Below, piece by piece: positions 34,315 to 42,152 of a stretch of DNA of 42,653 nt. A model generated the notes under the pieces. It was not told where the DNA came from, searched no databases, and worked only from the letters and a program-made list of their open reading frames with translations. Position numbers and translations under genes: made by a program. Each line of letters starts with the position of its first letter. Within the stretch, counting starts at the first letter, position 1. Source of the DNA: Roseiarcus sp050015575 (lineage in GTDB: Bacteria; Pseudomonadota; Alphaproteobacteria; Rhizobiales; Beijerinckiaceae); assembly GCA_050015575.1 (NCBI GenBank), contig JBEKBD010000027.1, positions 1 through 42,653 on the forward strand, given 5' to 3'.

Positions 34315-34875
34315 ATGGACCTTCAAGACGCGATTCTCGGTCGCCGCGCCGTTCGCGAATACACGGGCCAAGCCGTCGACGAAGGGACGATCCGTCGGTT
34401 GATCGCCGCCGCTGTGCAGGCGCCGAGCGCCGTAAACCAGCAACCCTGGACCTTCGTCGTCGTGCGCGAGCGAAGTCGGCTCGACCGGATTTCGCGCGAA
34501 GCGAAAGCGCACATGCTCGGCACGATGCCCGCCGACGCTCATTCCGCCCGTTTCCGATCGCTCCTCGGCGATCCCAATTTCGACATCTTCCATCGCACGC
34601 CGGCCCTGATCGTCATTTCGGCCAGCGCGCAAGGTCCCTGGATCGTCGAAGACTGCGCGTTGGCGGCGGAGAACCTCATGCTCGCCGCCTTCGCCGAGGG
34701 GCTGGGGACGTGTTGGATCGGCTTCGCGCAGAGCTACCTCAACACCCTGGAGGGCAAGGCCGCGCTCGGCGCGCCCAAGGAGTGGGTTCCGGTCGCGCCG
34801 ATCGTCGTCGGCCGACCGACGCGCGCGCCGCCGCCGGTTCCGCGCAAGGAGCCCGAAATCCGTTGGGTCGGTTGA
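34315..34875 (+). CDS. Nitroreductase family protein
   Basis: FMN-dependent oxidoreductase of 186 residues, cytoplasmic, probably a dimer. The FMN-binding start RRAVREYTGQAVDEGTIRRL, then AAVQAPSAVNQQPWTFVVV, and AAENLMLAAFAEGLGTCWIG are the family's three main blocks. The ATG at 34315 follows AGGAAG by seven bases; the earlier TTG at 34282 would add 11 polar residues. The next gene, 40 bp on, is a flavin reductase-like protein, so both may share flavin chemistry. Natural substrates of this family are rarely known; quinones, nitro compounds or dehalogenation are possible. Confidence 0.9.
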   Translation: MDLQDAILGRRAVREYTGQAVDEGTIRRLIAAAVQAPSAVNQQPWTFVVVRERSRLDRISREAKAHMLGTMPADAHSARFRSLLGDPNFDIFHRTPALIVISASAQGPWIVEDCALAAENLMLAAFAEGLGTCWIGFAQSYLNTLEGKAALGAPKEWVPVAPIVVGRPTRAPPPVPRKEPEIRWVG

Positions 34876-34915
34876 TCGCCGCTTCGGCGACGCCCTCGCC
34901 TCGGAGGAGGCAGCG

Positions 34916-35446
34916 ATGAAAGAGCTTGCGTTAGCCAAGGTCTATTCGTTGCTGGAACCCGGACCGGTCGTCTTGCTGACGACCGCCTGCCGGGGCCGCG
35001 ACAACGTCATGACCCTGTCGTGGCACATGATGGTGGAATTCACGCCGCCGCGCGTCGCCTGCGTCGTCAGCGACGCCAACGCCAGTTTCGCCGCGCTTCG
35101 CGCGACCGGAGAATGCGTCATCGCAATTCCCGCCTTGGCGTTGGCGCCCAAGGTCGTGCAGATCGGCAATTGTTCGGGGCGCGCCATCGACAAGTTCAAG
35201 CGGTTCGGGCTCACCGCGGCGCGCGCACGGCGCGTGGCGGCTCCCTTGGTGAACGAGTGCTTCGCTAATCTCGAATGCCGAGCGGCCGATACGCGCCTCG
35301 TCAACAAATACGGCCTCTTCGTCCTCGAAGTGGTGCAAGCGTGGACCGACCCGGCGCAACAGGGAGCCAAGACAATCCACCATCGCGGCTATGGCACCTT
35401 CGTGGTCGACGGCGAAACGATAAAGTTGAAATCGAACAAGCCGTAG
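34916..35446 (+). CDS. Flavin reductase-like, FMN-binding split barrel
   Basis: Protein of 176 residues with the flavoredoxin/flavin reductase split-barrel fold. PGPVVLLTTACRGRDNVMTLSW is the FMN-phosphate region and MVEFTPPRVACVVS follows as in the family. ECVIAIPALALAPKVVQIG and LECRAADTRLVNKYGLFVLEV complete the barrel. GGAGGAGG lies shortly before the ATG. It sits directly after the nitroreductase, and the two probably form an operon. Members reduce free FMN or bind it for partner oxygenases; the exact role cannot be read here. Confidence 0.85.
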   Translation: MKELALAKVYSLLEPGPVVLLTTACRGRDNVMTLSWHMMVEFTPPRVACVVSDANASFAALRATGECVIAIPALALAPKVVQIGNCSGRAIDKFKRFGLTAARARRVAAPLVNECFANLECRAADTRLVNKYGLFVLEVVQAWTDPAQQGAKTIHHRGYGTFVVDGETIKLKSNKP

Positions 35447-35546
35447 CTCGCGACCAGAGAAGGGAAGCCCAATATCGGAAATTGCGGCCCTCCCGCGGGA
35501 GCGGTATCATGCCCGCCAACGAATTGTTTTCGCCGGGAAAGGGCCG

Positions 35547-36521
35547 ATGGTCGAGAAGTTCCGACGCGAAGCGCCGCCGTCCGACCAGCCGAGGCCCGAG
35601 GATTTCGGCTTTGACATCGATCGCACCCTCGAATCCGTGGTGGCGATTCAGGCGGAAATACCCGAGGACGGCTTCACCGTCTCGACGCTCGGCGCCAAGC
35701 GGGCGGGAAGCGGCGTAGTCATCGGCGACAATGGGCTCGTGCTCACCATCGGCTATCTCGTCACTGAGGCGGAGAACGTTTGGCTCACTAGCGCCAAAGG
35801 TCGCCTCATCCCCGCTCACGCGCTCGCCGTCGATCAGGAGAGCGGCTTCGGCTTGGTGCAGGCGCTGGACCGATCCGCGCTGCCGGCGCTGGACCGTGGC
35901 CGCTCGAGCCAAGCTCGGCTCGGCGATCCGGTGATCCTCGCCGCCGGTGGGCGCAGGCAGTTCTTGCGCGCGAACATTGTCGGTATGCATGAATTCGTTG
36001 GCTACTGGGAGTATCTCTTAAAGGAGGCGATCTTCACCGCCCCGGCTCATCCGTTCTGGGGCGGCGCAGGCCTCATCGACTCGGACGGTAAGCTCTTGGG
36101 CATAGGCTCGCTCCATATCGAGCAGGCGATGGAGCAAGGCCGACGGTGCGACATCAACATGATCGTGCCGATTGATCTGCTGACGCCGGTGTTGGCCGAT
36201 CTGCTCAAATTCGGCCGAGTGGACAGACCGCCTCGGCCATGGCTCGGCGTCTACTCGACCGAGAGCGATGGCAAAATCATTGTCGCCGGTCTGGCCGAGG
36301 GCGGGCCGGCGGCCGTCGCCGGCATGCGCCGGGGCGATATGGTTTGCGCTGTGGGGGATGCGAGCGTGGCGAGTTTAGGTGATTTTTATCGTCAGGTTTG
36401 GAGCTGCGGTCCCGCCGGCGCCGAAATCCCCATCGAGGTTGAACGCGACGAACTCCGCGTTTGGCTGCGAATCCGCTCGACCGATCGCAGCGGCCGTCTC
36501 AAGAAGCCGCGAATGCATTAA
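35547..36521 (+). CDS. HtrA/DegP-like trypsin-fold protein with PDZ domain, catalytic triad lost
   Basis: Protein of 324 residues with the S1C layout: a trypsin-like domain (about 25-215) and one PDZ domain (about 231-310). The barrel is recognisable from AGSGVVIGDNGLVLT, but all three catalytic positions have changed. The His of the usual TNNHVV is Y70 (TIGYLV), the Asp of the usual TDLAVL is G100 (SGFGLV), and the Ser of the usual GNSGGP is G172 (FWGGAG). There is no signal peptide, so it should be cytoplasmic, unlike normal HtrA. The reading frame is intact and codon use normal, so this is a kept protein, not a decaying gene. It likely binds peptides or scaffolds rather than cutting. The alignment is manual. 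Confidence 0.82.
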   Translation: MVEKFRREAPPSDQPRPEDFGFDIDRTLESVVAIQAEIPEDGFTVSTLGAKRAGSGVVIGDNGLVLTIGYLVTEAENVWLTSAKGRLIPAHALAVDQESGFGLVQALDRSALPALDRGRSSQARLGDPVILAAGGRRQFLRANIVGMHEFVGYWEYLLKEAIFTAPAHPFWGGAGLIDSDGKLLGIGSLHIEQAMEQGRRCDINMIVPIDLLTPVLADLLKFGRVDRPPRPWLGVYSTESDGKIIVAGLAEGGPAAVAGMRRGDMVCAVGDASVASLGDFYRQVWSCGPAGAEIPIEVERDELRVWLRIRSTDRSGRLKKPRMH

Positions 36522-36666
36522 TCGCAACGCCGAGCGCCCACAGTCGAAATGGCGACCGCCGATTTGAGATCGTGCGCCGTTGCGACGATAATCGCCGCGA
36601 GGGAGCGCCGCCGCGTCCTTCGGCCGCTCCGTTTGGCGGCGCCATTCGACTCGAGGTTCCGGCTCG

Positions 36667-37680
36667 ATGCGCATCCTGATCGTCACCGATGCGTGGCTGC
36701 CGCAGGTCAACGGCGTCGTGCGCTCGATCGAGGCCCTGCTGCAGGAGGCGCCCTCTCTCGGCGTCAAGATCGAAGTCCTGACCTCCGTCGGATTTCGCAC
36801 GGTGCCGATTCCGACCTACAGCCAGGTGCGTGTGGCGGTGACGCGGCCGAGCGTGGTGGCGCGCCGCATCGAAGAACTCAAGCCCGATTTCATCCATATC
36901 GCCACCGAGGGTCCTCTCGGCATCTGCGCCTGGATCGCCTGCCGCAGAGAGGGGCGCCCCTTCACCACCGCCTACCACACGCGCTTCCCCGAATATCTCG
37001 CCGTGCGTCGGATCGCGCCGCGTGGCCTGGTCTACGCGATGCTCCGCCGTTTCCACAACGCCGGCCTTGGCATGATGGTGGCGACCGAGACGCTGGAGCG
37101 CGAACTGCATGCGCGCGGGTTCGCCCGCCTGATGCGTTGGTCGCGCGGCGTTGATTGCAATCTCTTTCAACCCCGCGCTGTGAGCGTCTTCGACCTGCCG
37201 CGACCGATTTTCCTGACCTGCGCCCGCGTCGCGATCGAAAAGAATCTCGGCGCCTTCCTGTCGTTGGACCTTCCGGGCTCGAAGGTCGTCGTCGGGGACG
37301 GCCCGGCGAGGAAAAGGCTTCAGACGCGATTTCCCGAGGCGCACTTCGTCGGCGAGTTGCACGGCGTCGCGCTGGCCGCCGCCTACGCGAGCGCCGACGT
37401 GTTCGTCTTCCCGAGTTTGGCCGACACTTTCGGCCTAGTGCTCCTCGAAGCCCTCGCTTCCGGCCTGCCGGTGGCGGCATATCCGGTGAACGGCCCGCTC
37501 GACGTGATCGGCGACAGCGGCGCGGGCGCGCTCGACGCCAACCTCCGGCGAGCCGCGCTCGCGGCTCTGGCGATTCCTCGGGAGAAGGCGCGCGCCCACG
37601 CGCTAACCTTCAGTCTGGGCGAATCCGCCCGGCAATTCGTCGACAACATATTTGGCGCGCACGCGAAAGTCGCCCGCTGA
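36667..37680 (+). CDS. GT4-family glycosyltransferase
   Basis: GT-B fold glycosyltransferase of 337 residues. The N-terminal MRILIVTDAWLPQVNGVVRS with its QVNGV loop is shared with the mannosyl- and glycolipid-glycosyltransferases of the GT4 family (MgtA/PimA/SQD2 relatives). FIHIATEGPLG and TAYHTRFPEY are the next blocks. The C-terminal donor site is FPSLADTFGLVLLEALASG, where the first acidic of the usual E-x7-E is replaced by Asp-Thr, and LPVAAYPVNGP follows. No signal or TM, so a peripheral membrane enzyme. A PAP2 phosphatase gene follows 207 bp later, an arrangement common in Hyphomicrobiales that suggests glycolipid synthesis. Donor and acceptor are unknown. Confidence 0.87.
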   Translation: MRILIVTDAWLPQVNGVVRSIEALLQEAPSLGVKIEVLTSVGFRTVPIPTYSQVRVAVTRPSVVARRIEELKPDFIHIATEGPLGICAWIACRREGRPFTTAYHTRFPEYLAVRRIAPRGLVYAMLRRFHNAGLGMMVATETLERELHARGFARLMRWSRGVDCNLFQPRAVSVFDLPRPIFLTCARVAIEKNLGAFLSLDLPGSKVVVGDGPARKRLQTRFPEAHFVGELHGVALAAAYASADVFVFPSLADTFGLVLLEALASGLPVAAYPVNGPLDVIGDSGAGALDANLRRAALAALAIPREKARAHALTFSLGESARQFVDNIFGAHAKVAR

Positions 37681-37887
37681 TCGGAACATTGGCGCAACGG
37701 CCGCCGGTTTTCCGACAATAACCCTGCTTTCTCAGATGACTACGAGCATAGGAGGAATGGCGAGCCGACGCGAGCCCCACCGCCGGCGTGTCGAATTCGC
37801 GGCCCTTGTTTCGGCTGTCATATTGGCGGAGTATGCTAGCGCCTAGTTCGGTTGCGAAATGCATCCGTGAAATTGTTTCGGCGGCCT

Positions 37888-38451
37888 ATGTTGAATGATT
37901 TGCAGGACATGAGAGGACCGGTGCGCTCGCGCTGGGATAAGCTCGGCGCGATCGACCGGCCTATTGCCCACGCCTTGGCGCTGCGGCAAGATCGGCGCCT
38001 GCCGATCGCCGCCGCCAACGCCGTTACGCGGCTGGGCAACGGGCCGATTTATTTCCTTATCATCGTTGCGGTGATCCTGTTTCACCCGCACGAAGCGGCG
38101 ACGATCATCGTTTGCGCCGGCGCAAGCATCCTGCTGTTGCACTCCATCTACCCGATGATGAAGCGGGCGACCGCGCGCCCGAGGCCCCGCGACGTCGAGG
38201 CGGATTTTCCCGATTCGATCCCGACCCTCGACAAATACTCGTTCCCGAGCGGCCACGTCATGACGTTGACCGCCGCGCTGACGCCCATCGTCCACACCGC
38301 GCCGCGAACATGGCCGCTCGGAGTGGCGGTCTGGGCCGCGATGGCGTGGTCGCGTTTGGCGGTCGGCCATCACTACGCCTCCGATGTCGCGGCCGGAACG
38401 ATCATGGGCGCCGCCGTTTCCGGGCTATTCACCTATTGGATCGCTTCGTAG
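37888..38451 (+). CDS. PAP2-family membrane phosphatase
   Basis: Integral membrane lipid phosphatase of 187 residues with all three PAP2 motifs: K92..R97-P98 (KRATARPRP), PSGH at 120-123, and SR..GHH...D (S155, R156, H161, D166). It should dephosphorylate a phosphatidate-, PGP- or prenyl-pyrophosphate-like substrate at the outer face of the inner membrane. The start is uncertain: ATG 37888 is used; in-frame TTG 37852 or GTG 37867 would add 12 or 7 residues. It follows the GT4 gene on the same strand and probably works in the same lipid pathway. It is followed by a pseudogene on the other strand. Confidence 0.88.
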   Translation: MLNDLQDMRGPVRSRWDKLGAIDRPIAHALALRQDRRLPIAAANAVTRLGNGPIYFLIIVAVILFHPHEAATIIVCAGASILLLHSIYPMMKRATARPRPRDVEADFPDSIPTLDKYSFPSGHVMTLTAALTPIVHTAPRTWPLGVAVWAAMAWSRLAVGHHYASDVAAGTIMGAAVSGLFTYWIAS

Positions 38452-38475
38452 GCGCAGCGCGAGGTTTGGGCCGGG

Positions 38476-39286
38476 TCAGCCGACCTCGAATGTCACCCCC
38501 TTGCGCCAGCGGCAGGGCGCGGCCGAGTATAATCGTGTTGGCGGCGCGGCGCATACAGGCCTTCCACGCGTCGACGCCGGAATCGCGACCGCCCCCGGTC
38601 TCCTTCTCGCCGCCGAGTTCCAGCAGCGTTCTGGCGAAGCAGGCCGCCAGCCGCGGCCCGACGTTGCGCCCCATCGCGGCCGAGCTGGTCGCCGAGTCCG
38701 GCGCCGCGTCGCGATGATCAACGAGGATTTCGCCGATCGCGCGCCCGCTGACAAGAAGCGCCAACAGGCCATCCGGCGCCAAGCGGCCCTCGGCGACGCA
38801 CCGTCGCCGCGCCCGCTCGAACAGGCTTTGCGTCGCCAACGAGCAGAGCGGCGCTTTTTTCAACGGCTTCCAGGCGACGCTGTCACCGCGGACGAGCGCC
38901 AACGCCGCGTTCCACGCTCAGACCGCCTCCGGAAAATTGAAGGCGGAGATCACGCTGACGACGCCGAGCGGGTGACAAGTCTTCATCATGCGACGTTCGG
39001 GGCGATTGCAAGCGATCGTCAGACCATGCAACTGGCGTGAAAGGTCGAGCGCGAAATCGCAGATGTCGATCATCTCCTGGACTTCGCCAGCGCCTTCGGA
39101 GGCGATCTTGCCCACCTCGATCGAAACCGGCCGCCCGAGCGCCGCCTTGTGCGCGCGCAGTTCCTCGCCGAACAGCCGCACCAGTTCGCCGCGCTTGGGC
39201 GCACGAACGCCCCGCCAGACGAGGAGGGCTGCGCGCGATGAGCTCCGCTTCGCTCAAGCGGGAGGGACCGGCGCGCTGCGCGCCGA
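38476..39286 (-). pseudogene. Decayed aldehyde dehydrogenase (ALDH7/AmaB type)
   Basis: Remnant of an ALDH7-type dehydrogenase (aminoadipate-semialdehyde dehydrogenase group). Recognisable pieces in order are SEAELIARS, then APKRGELVRLFGEELRAHK, VSIEVGKIASEGAGEVQEM, CHPLGVVSVISAFNFPEAV, ALALVRGDSVAWKPLKKAP, LLELGG, EKETGGGRDSGVDAWKACM and LPLAQG. Lesions: a frameshift near 39225; an in-frame TGA at about 38920 where the family has Trp (FNFPEAV then stop, then AWNAA); a missing block of about 200 residues with LLELGG joined directly to EKETGGG at 38609-38614, removing the catalytic Cys region; and a frameshift near the end in a run of five G, after which VTFEVG and stop follow in another frame. 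The first ~50 residues of the family are also missing or unrecognisable. Confidence 0.85.
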
Positions 39287-39405
39287 GCAGATCACGAGCT
39301 TCGGCGGCGCGGTCGATCGGCGCATGGGTTGCGGTCGAGACTCGCTGCTCTCTGTCACGTTTGGATCAGCGGCGGCCTCGTCCCGCCCATCAGATCGGCG
39401 CGACG

Positions 39406-39627
39406 GTGGACGAGACTCCTCGGTTGTGCGCCGAGATCGTCAAGCGAAGCGACGATGTCGAGAGCTTCCTTGCGCCGTCGCGTCGATGGGTCGTCGAACT
39501 GGTCGGTCTCAAGCGCCGCCTCGTCAACGACGACGAGCGCCGCGCCGCCAGCCTCACCGCTCTCGCTACGCTCGATTCCATCCGGATCGCCATCACGAGA
39601 CCCGCGCGATCGTTGTCTCTTGAGTGA
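39406..39627 (+). other. Possible short coding remnant, unknown
   Basis: A GTG-started frame of 73 residues (VDETPRLCAEIVKRSDDVES then FLAPSRRWVVELVGLKRRLV...) ending TGA 39625-39627. Its third codon positions are strongly G/C-rich and its amino-acid mix is balanced, as in real genes here, but I recognise no family. It follows the ALDH pseudogene and could be the end of another broken gene. An ATG at 39238 is in frame, but the added part has poor composition. Confidence 0.3.
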
Positions 39628-39643
39628 AGCTGTTGGCGTCGGC

Positions 39644-40240
39644 TCATCGACACAAATGCACGTCCGCGCCGATCCGCTTTGCGATCGCGTCGATGAACGG
39701 CTCGACGCTCCAATGGCCGGCAAGCATCAGGAAGCACAGCGCGAGGAGCGCTGCAATTGGAGACATTCGAACGGCTGTTTGCCAAGACAACTCGAGGCGG
39801 TCGGGGCTGACGCGTAGCGCTTCAAATAACGCGATCGACACGGCGCCGATGAAGAAGCCGACGCCGACTTCTTGCACGGTGTGGTCTTCGAGCGCGACCC
39901 GACTGGCGCCAATGGACAGAACCAACGCGGCCGCTCCCGCGTACAGCGCCAGACGCCATTCGATCTCACGCCCGGTCGCGAACAGCGCGGCGAGGCAACC
40001 ATAGAACGTCGCGGCTAAGGCGGCATGGCCGCTCGGGCTTTCCACGCCGAAAACGGCATGGTCGCCGCCGCACGCCGCCAAAGCGAGCTTGGCGAACAGC
40101 GCCGCCGCCAGGCACACGGCCAAGGCCGCCACATAGGCCGCGACGTCCCGTCGCCGTCCGATCGAGGCGAGGTACGCGATCAGGCCGAGCGACGCCGGCA
40201 GGAGGACGGCGATATCGCCAAAATTGCTGATCAGACGCAT
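39644..40240 (-). CDS. PAP2-like integral membrane protein with degenerate motifs
   Basis: Hydrophobic protein of 198 residues with about five to six TM segments and the PAP2 phosphatase layout. Motif 2 is intact (ESPSGH, PSGH ending at H72). Motif 3 reads SRVALEDHTVQEV with S113, R114, H120 and E124 where the family normally has Asp. Motif 1 (K-x6-RP) is not recognisable; only K51 is in place. It may have altered or weak activity. The start at 40240 (MRLISNFGDIAVLLPAS) is preferred; in-frame ATGs at 40267 and 40261 would add up to nine residues. It is unrelated in detail to the PAP2 protein at 37888. Confidence 0.8.
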   Translation of the reverse strand: MRLISNFGDIAVLLPASLGLIAYLASIGRRRDVAAYVAALAVCLAAALFAKLALAACGGDHAVFGVESPSGHAALAATFYGCLAALFATGREIEWRLALYAGAAALVLSIGASRVALEDHTVQEVGVGFFIGAVSIALFEALRVSPDRLELSWQTAVRMSPIAALLALCFLMLAGHWSVEPFIDAIAKRIGADVHLCR

Positions 40241-40267
40241 CGGAGCCCCATGTTGCGACATCGGCAT

Positions 40268-40811
40268 TTATCCCGAAATCGGGCCATCCGTTCAATTTCG
40301 AAGCGTCATTTTTCGCGCCGGTCTTCGACGCCGATTTCGGCGCGTAGCGACGTACCCGCTCGCCGTCCGCTGCGCCGCCGATCGTCAAGGCGATTGAGGG
40401 GCGTCTGCCGCGCGGCTGCGACGTTAAACGCCTCATCGATCTCCCGATGGCCTGATCCGAACGATGGACTGCGCTTGGGCTCGCAGCGCCGCCGCCGAAC
40501 GAACCACAATTCGATTGATCTGCGCCGACCGCGGGCGTCGGCGGACGGCAGGCGCTCGCCGCAAGGCGCGGGCGCGAGGACTGCTGGGCGCTCGCCGGGC
40601 GCCATCAACCCCTGGCTCGGCGCCCGCAGCGCGCGCTTCACCCTTTCAGGAAACGGAGTATTGCCGCCTAAGGCCTGCGTCGGTTCCTTGTCCCAAAACT
40701 CGGCCAATCCGGCCCGAAGGTCGTCGCAGACAGCCCCGCGCGCGGCTAACTCAAGACTATATCGGGAGATCGTTGCGCCCCGGAACCAAACCGCGGCGCT
40801 TACGGGCTTCC
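40268..40811. other. Gene-poor stretch downstream of tRNA-Ala
   Basis: No intact gene. On the minus strand at about 40490-40735 one frame has codon use like real genes here (LRAGLAEFWDKEPTQALGG ... GERLPSADARGRRRSIELWF). The last part resembles the end of OmpA/MotB domains, which typically read GE-x-x-P-x-AD then NRRIEL-x-F, so a decayed fragment is possible. No integrase or second copy of the tRNA 3' end was seen. Confidence 0.35.
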
Positions 40812-40887
40812 TGGTGGAGCTGAGGGGATTCGAACCCCTGGCCTCTGCAGTGCGATTGCAGCGCTCTCCCATCTGAGCTACAGCCCC
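40812..40887 (-). tRNA. tRNA-Ala (anticodon CGC)
   Basis: A full 76-base cloverleaf on the minus strand. The acceptor stem pairs GGGGCTG with CAGCTCC, D-arm GCTC...GAGC, anticodon stem CTGCA/TGCAG around loop ATCGCAC with anticodon CGC at 40854-40852, and T-arm AGGGG-TTCGAAT-CCCCT. The discriminator is A and the CCA end is encoded (40814-40812). It reads GCG alanine codons, frequent in this G+C-rich genome. Confidence 0.96.
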
Positions 40888-40897
40888 GTCGCGCGGC

Positions 40898-40926
40898 TGT
40901 TTACGTGCGCGCCCCCGGCGTGTCAA
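40898..40926 (-). promoter_or_regulatory. Promoter of tRNA-Ala
   Basis: Read on the minus strand: TTGACA (40926-40921), a 17-bp spacer (40920-40904) and TAAACA (40903-40898), followed by ten bases before the first tRNA base at 40887. A perfect -35, good spacing and G+C-rich discriminator fit a stable-RNA promoter. Confidence 0.7.
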
Positions 40927-41002
40927 CGAAAGAAAGCGCGCCGGAGGGGGCGCAGTCGCGCGAGCGACGCCCCGGAGCGGGCAAGCCGATGAAGGAGCGT
41001 CC

Positions 41003-41293
41003 ATGCGGGCTCTACTCAACGTTCTGATTCTAGCTCTCGATCTCTACAAGCTCGTCATCATCGCCGCCGCGGTGATGTCGTGGCTGATCGCCTTCAACGT
41101 CATCAACATCCGCAACGACTTCGTGCGATCGGTGTGGAGCATGCTGGTTTCGCTCACCGAGCCGGCGCTGCGGCCGATCCGCCGCTACCTGCCCAACACC
41201 GGCGGCATCGACATTTCGCCGGTGGTGCTGTTTCTCGCCATCCTGCTGGTGGAGCAGATCATCCTTCTCTACATCTACCCCTACGTCTTTTGA
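41003..41293 (+). CDS. YggT family membrane protein
   Basis: Small inner-membrane protein of 96 residues with two TM segments (LILALDLYKLVIIAAAVMSW; ISPVVLFLAILLVEQIILLY) and the family's SLTEPALRPIRRYLPNTGGID motif between them. AAGGAG precedes the ATG by seven bases. YggT proteins are linked to potassium/osmotic stress and to cell-division or photosystem biogenesis in different groups; the precise role is unsettled. The DUF167 gene that often follows is absent: the next 213 bp hold no convincing gene. Confidence 0.92.
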   Translation: MRALLNVLILALDLYKLVIIAAAVMSWLIAFNVINIRNDFVRSVWSMLVSLTEPALRPIRRYLPNTGGIDISPVVLFLAILLVEQIILLYIYPYVF

Positions 41294-41506
41294 GCGACGA
41301 CCGTGCGCCGCCAATCGACGAACGCCGCCGGCCGCTTCTTTGGGCGCTATCGAATCGGCGAAGCGCTGCGCCGCGCGGCGCCGCGCACACTCGCGGCCAA
41401 GGGTCGCGGTTGCGCCGACTTCCCCTCGCGCGAGCGCGAGGGCGGCGAGCCGCCTGTCGCGCTCGGTGTCGATTATCGCGCCATTCCACCGCGCTGAGAA
41501 AGCCCT

Positions 41507-42118
41507 ATGCGCCTGCCTCGCGACGCTGCGCTTCTGGTCATCGATGTCCAACGGGCGGCCGACGATCCCCGCTGGGGCCGGCGCAATAATCCCGACGCCG
41601 AGCGCGCGATTGGCGCGCTGCTCGCCGCCTGGCGCGCCGAAGGCCTGCCGATCGTCCACATTCGCCACGACTCGAGCGAACCGGGCTCGCCCTACCGGCC
41701 GGACCGGCCGGGTCATGAATTCAAGCCCGAGGCGCGACCGCTCGACGGCGAGACGGTGATAGGCAAGAGCGCCCGCAGCGCTTTCGTCGGCACACGGCTC
41801 GAAGAAGCACTCGACGCGCTCGGCGCGACGACGTTGGTCGTCTGCGGCGCCCTTGCCCAGACTTCCATCGAGTCGACCGTGCGCCACGCCGGCGACCTCG
41901 GCTATCGCGTCTTCGTCGTCGCCGACGCTTGCTGGGCGGCCGACGTCGTCGACCTCGCCGGGCGCCGCTGGCCGGCCGAAGACGTCCATGCGTTGTCGCT
42001 CGCCTGCCTTGAGGGCGAATACGCCGAGGTAGTGAGTTGCGCAGCGACGCTGCAAGCGGCGGGACTCGCCAACGCGCGCAGCCGGCTCAAGGGTGTCCGC
42101 GATCGAGCCCTGAAATAG
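41507..42118 (+). CDS. Isochorismatase-family hydrolase with Ser at the nucleophile position
   Basis: Cytoplasmic alpha/beta protein of 203 residues of the cysteine-hydrolase (isochorismatase-like) superfamily. Of the D-K-C triad, D13 (LLVIDVQ) and K87 (VIGKSARSAF) are present, but the nucleophilic Cys is S120 in CGALAQTSIESTVRHAG. Subfamilies with TNNSVEAT-like motifs also carry Ser here, so this is probably a known variant rather than damage. The nearby C113 is on the preceding strand and is unlikely to substitute. The substrate is unknown; nicotinamidase or carbamoylase activity in the strict sense is doubtful. Confidence 0.88.
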   Translation: MRLPRDAALLVIDVQRAADDPRWGRRNNPDAERAIGALLAAWRAEGLPIVHIRHDSSEPGSPYRPDRPGHEFKPEARPLDGETVIGKSARSAFVGTRLEEALDALGATTLVVCGALAQTSIESTVRHAGDLGYRVFVVADACWAADVVDLAGRRWPAEDVHALSLACLEGEYAEVVSCAATLQAAGLANARSRLKGVRDRALK

Positions 42119-42152
42119 GGCGCCTATCGCGCCCGCTCGCGATGCGGCGACG

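Noticed and set aside
37736..37846. Short peptide frame upstream of the PAP2 gene, with AGGAGG near an ATG at 37757
   Set aside because: The AGGAGG is only one base from the ATG, too close for normal initiation, and the peptide shows no family features; a leader peptide cannot be excluded.
40812..40887. tRNA-Ala as the attachment site of an integrated island
   Set aside because: No integrase and no second copy of the tRNA 3' end were seen within the window.
40306..41019. Minus-strand frame spanning the tRNA (contains VAQMGERCNRTAEARG)
   Set aside because: This is translation through tRNA-Ala, a well-known annotation artefact.
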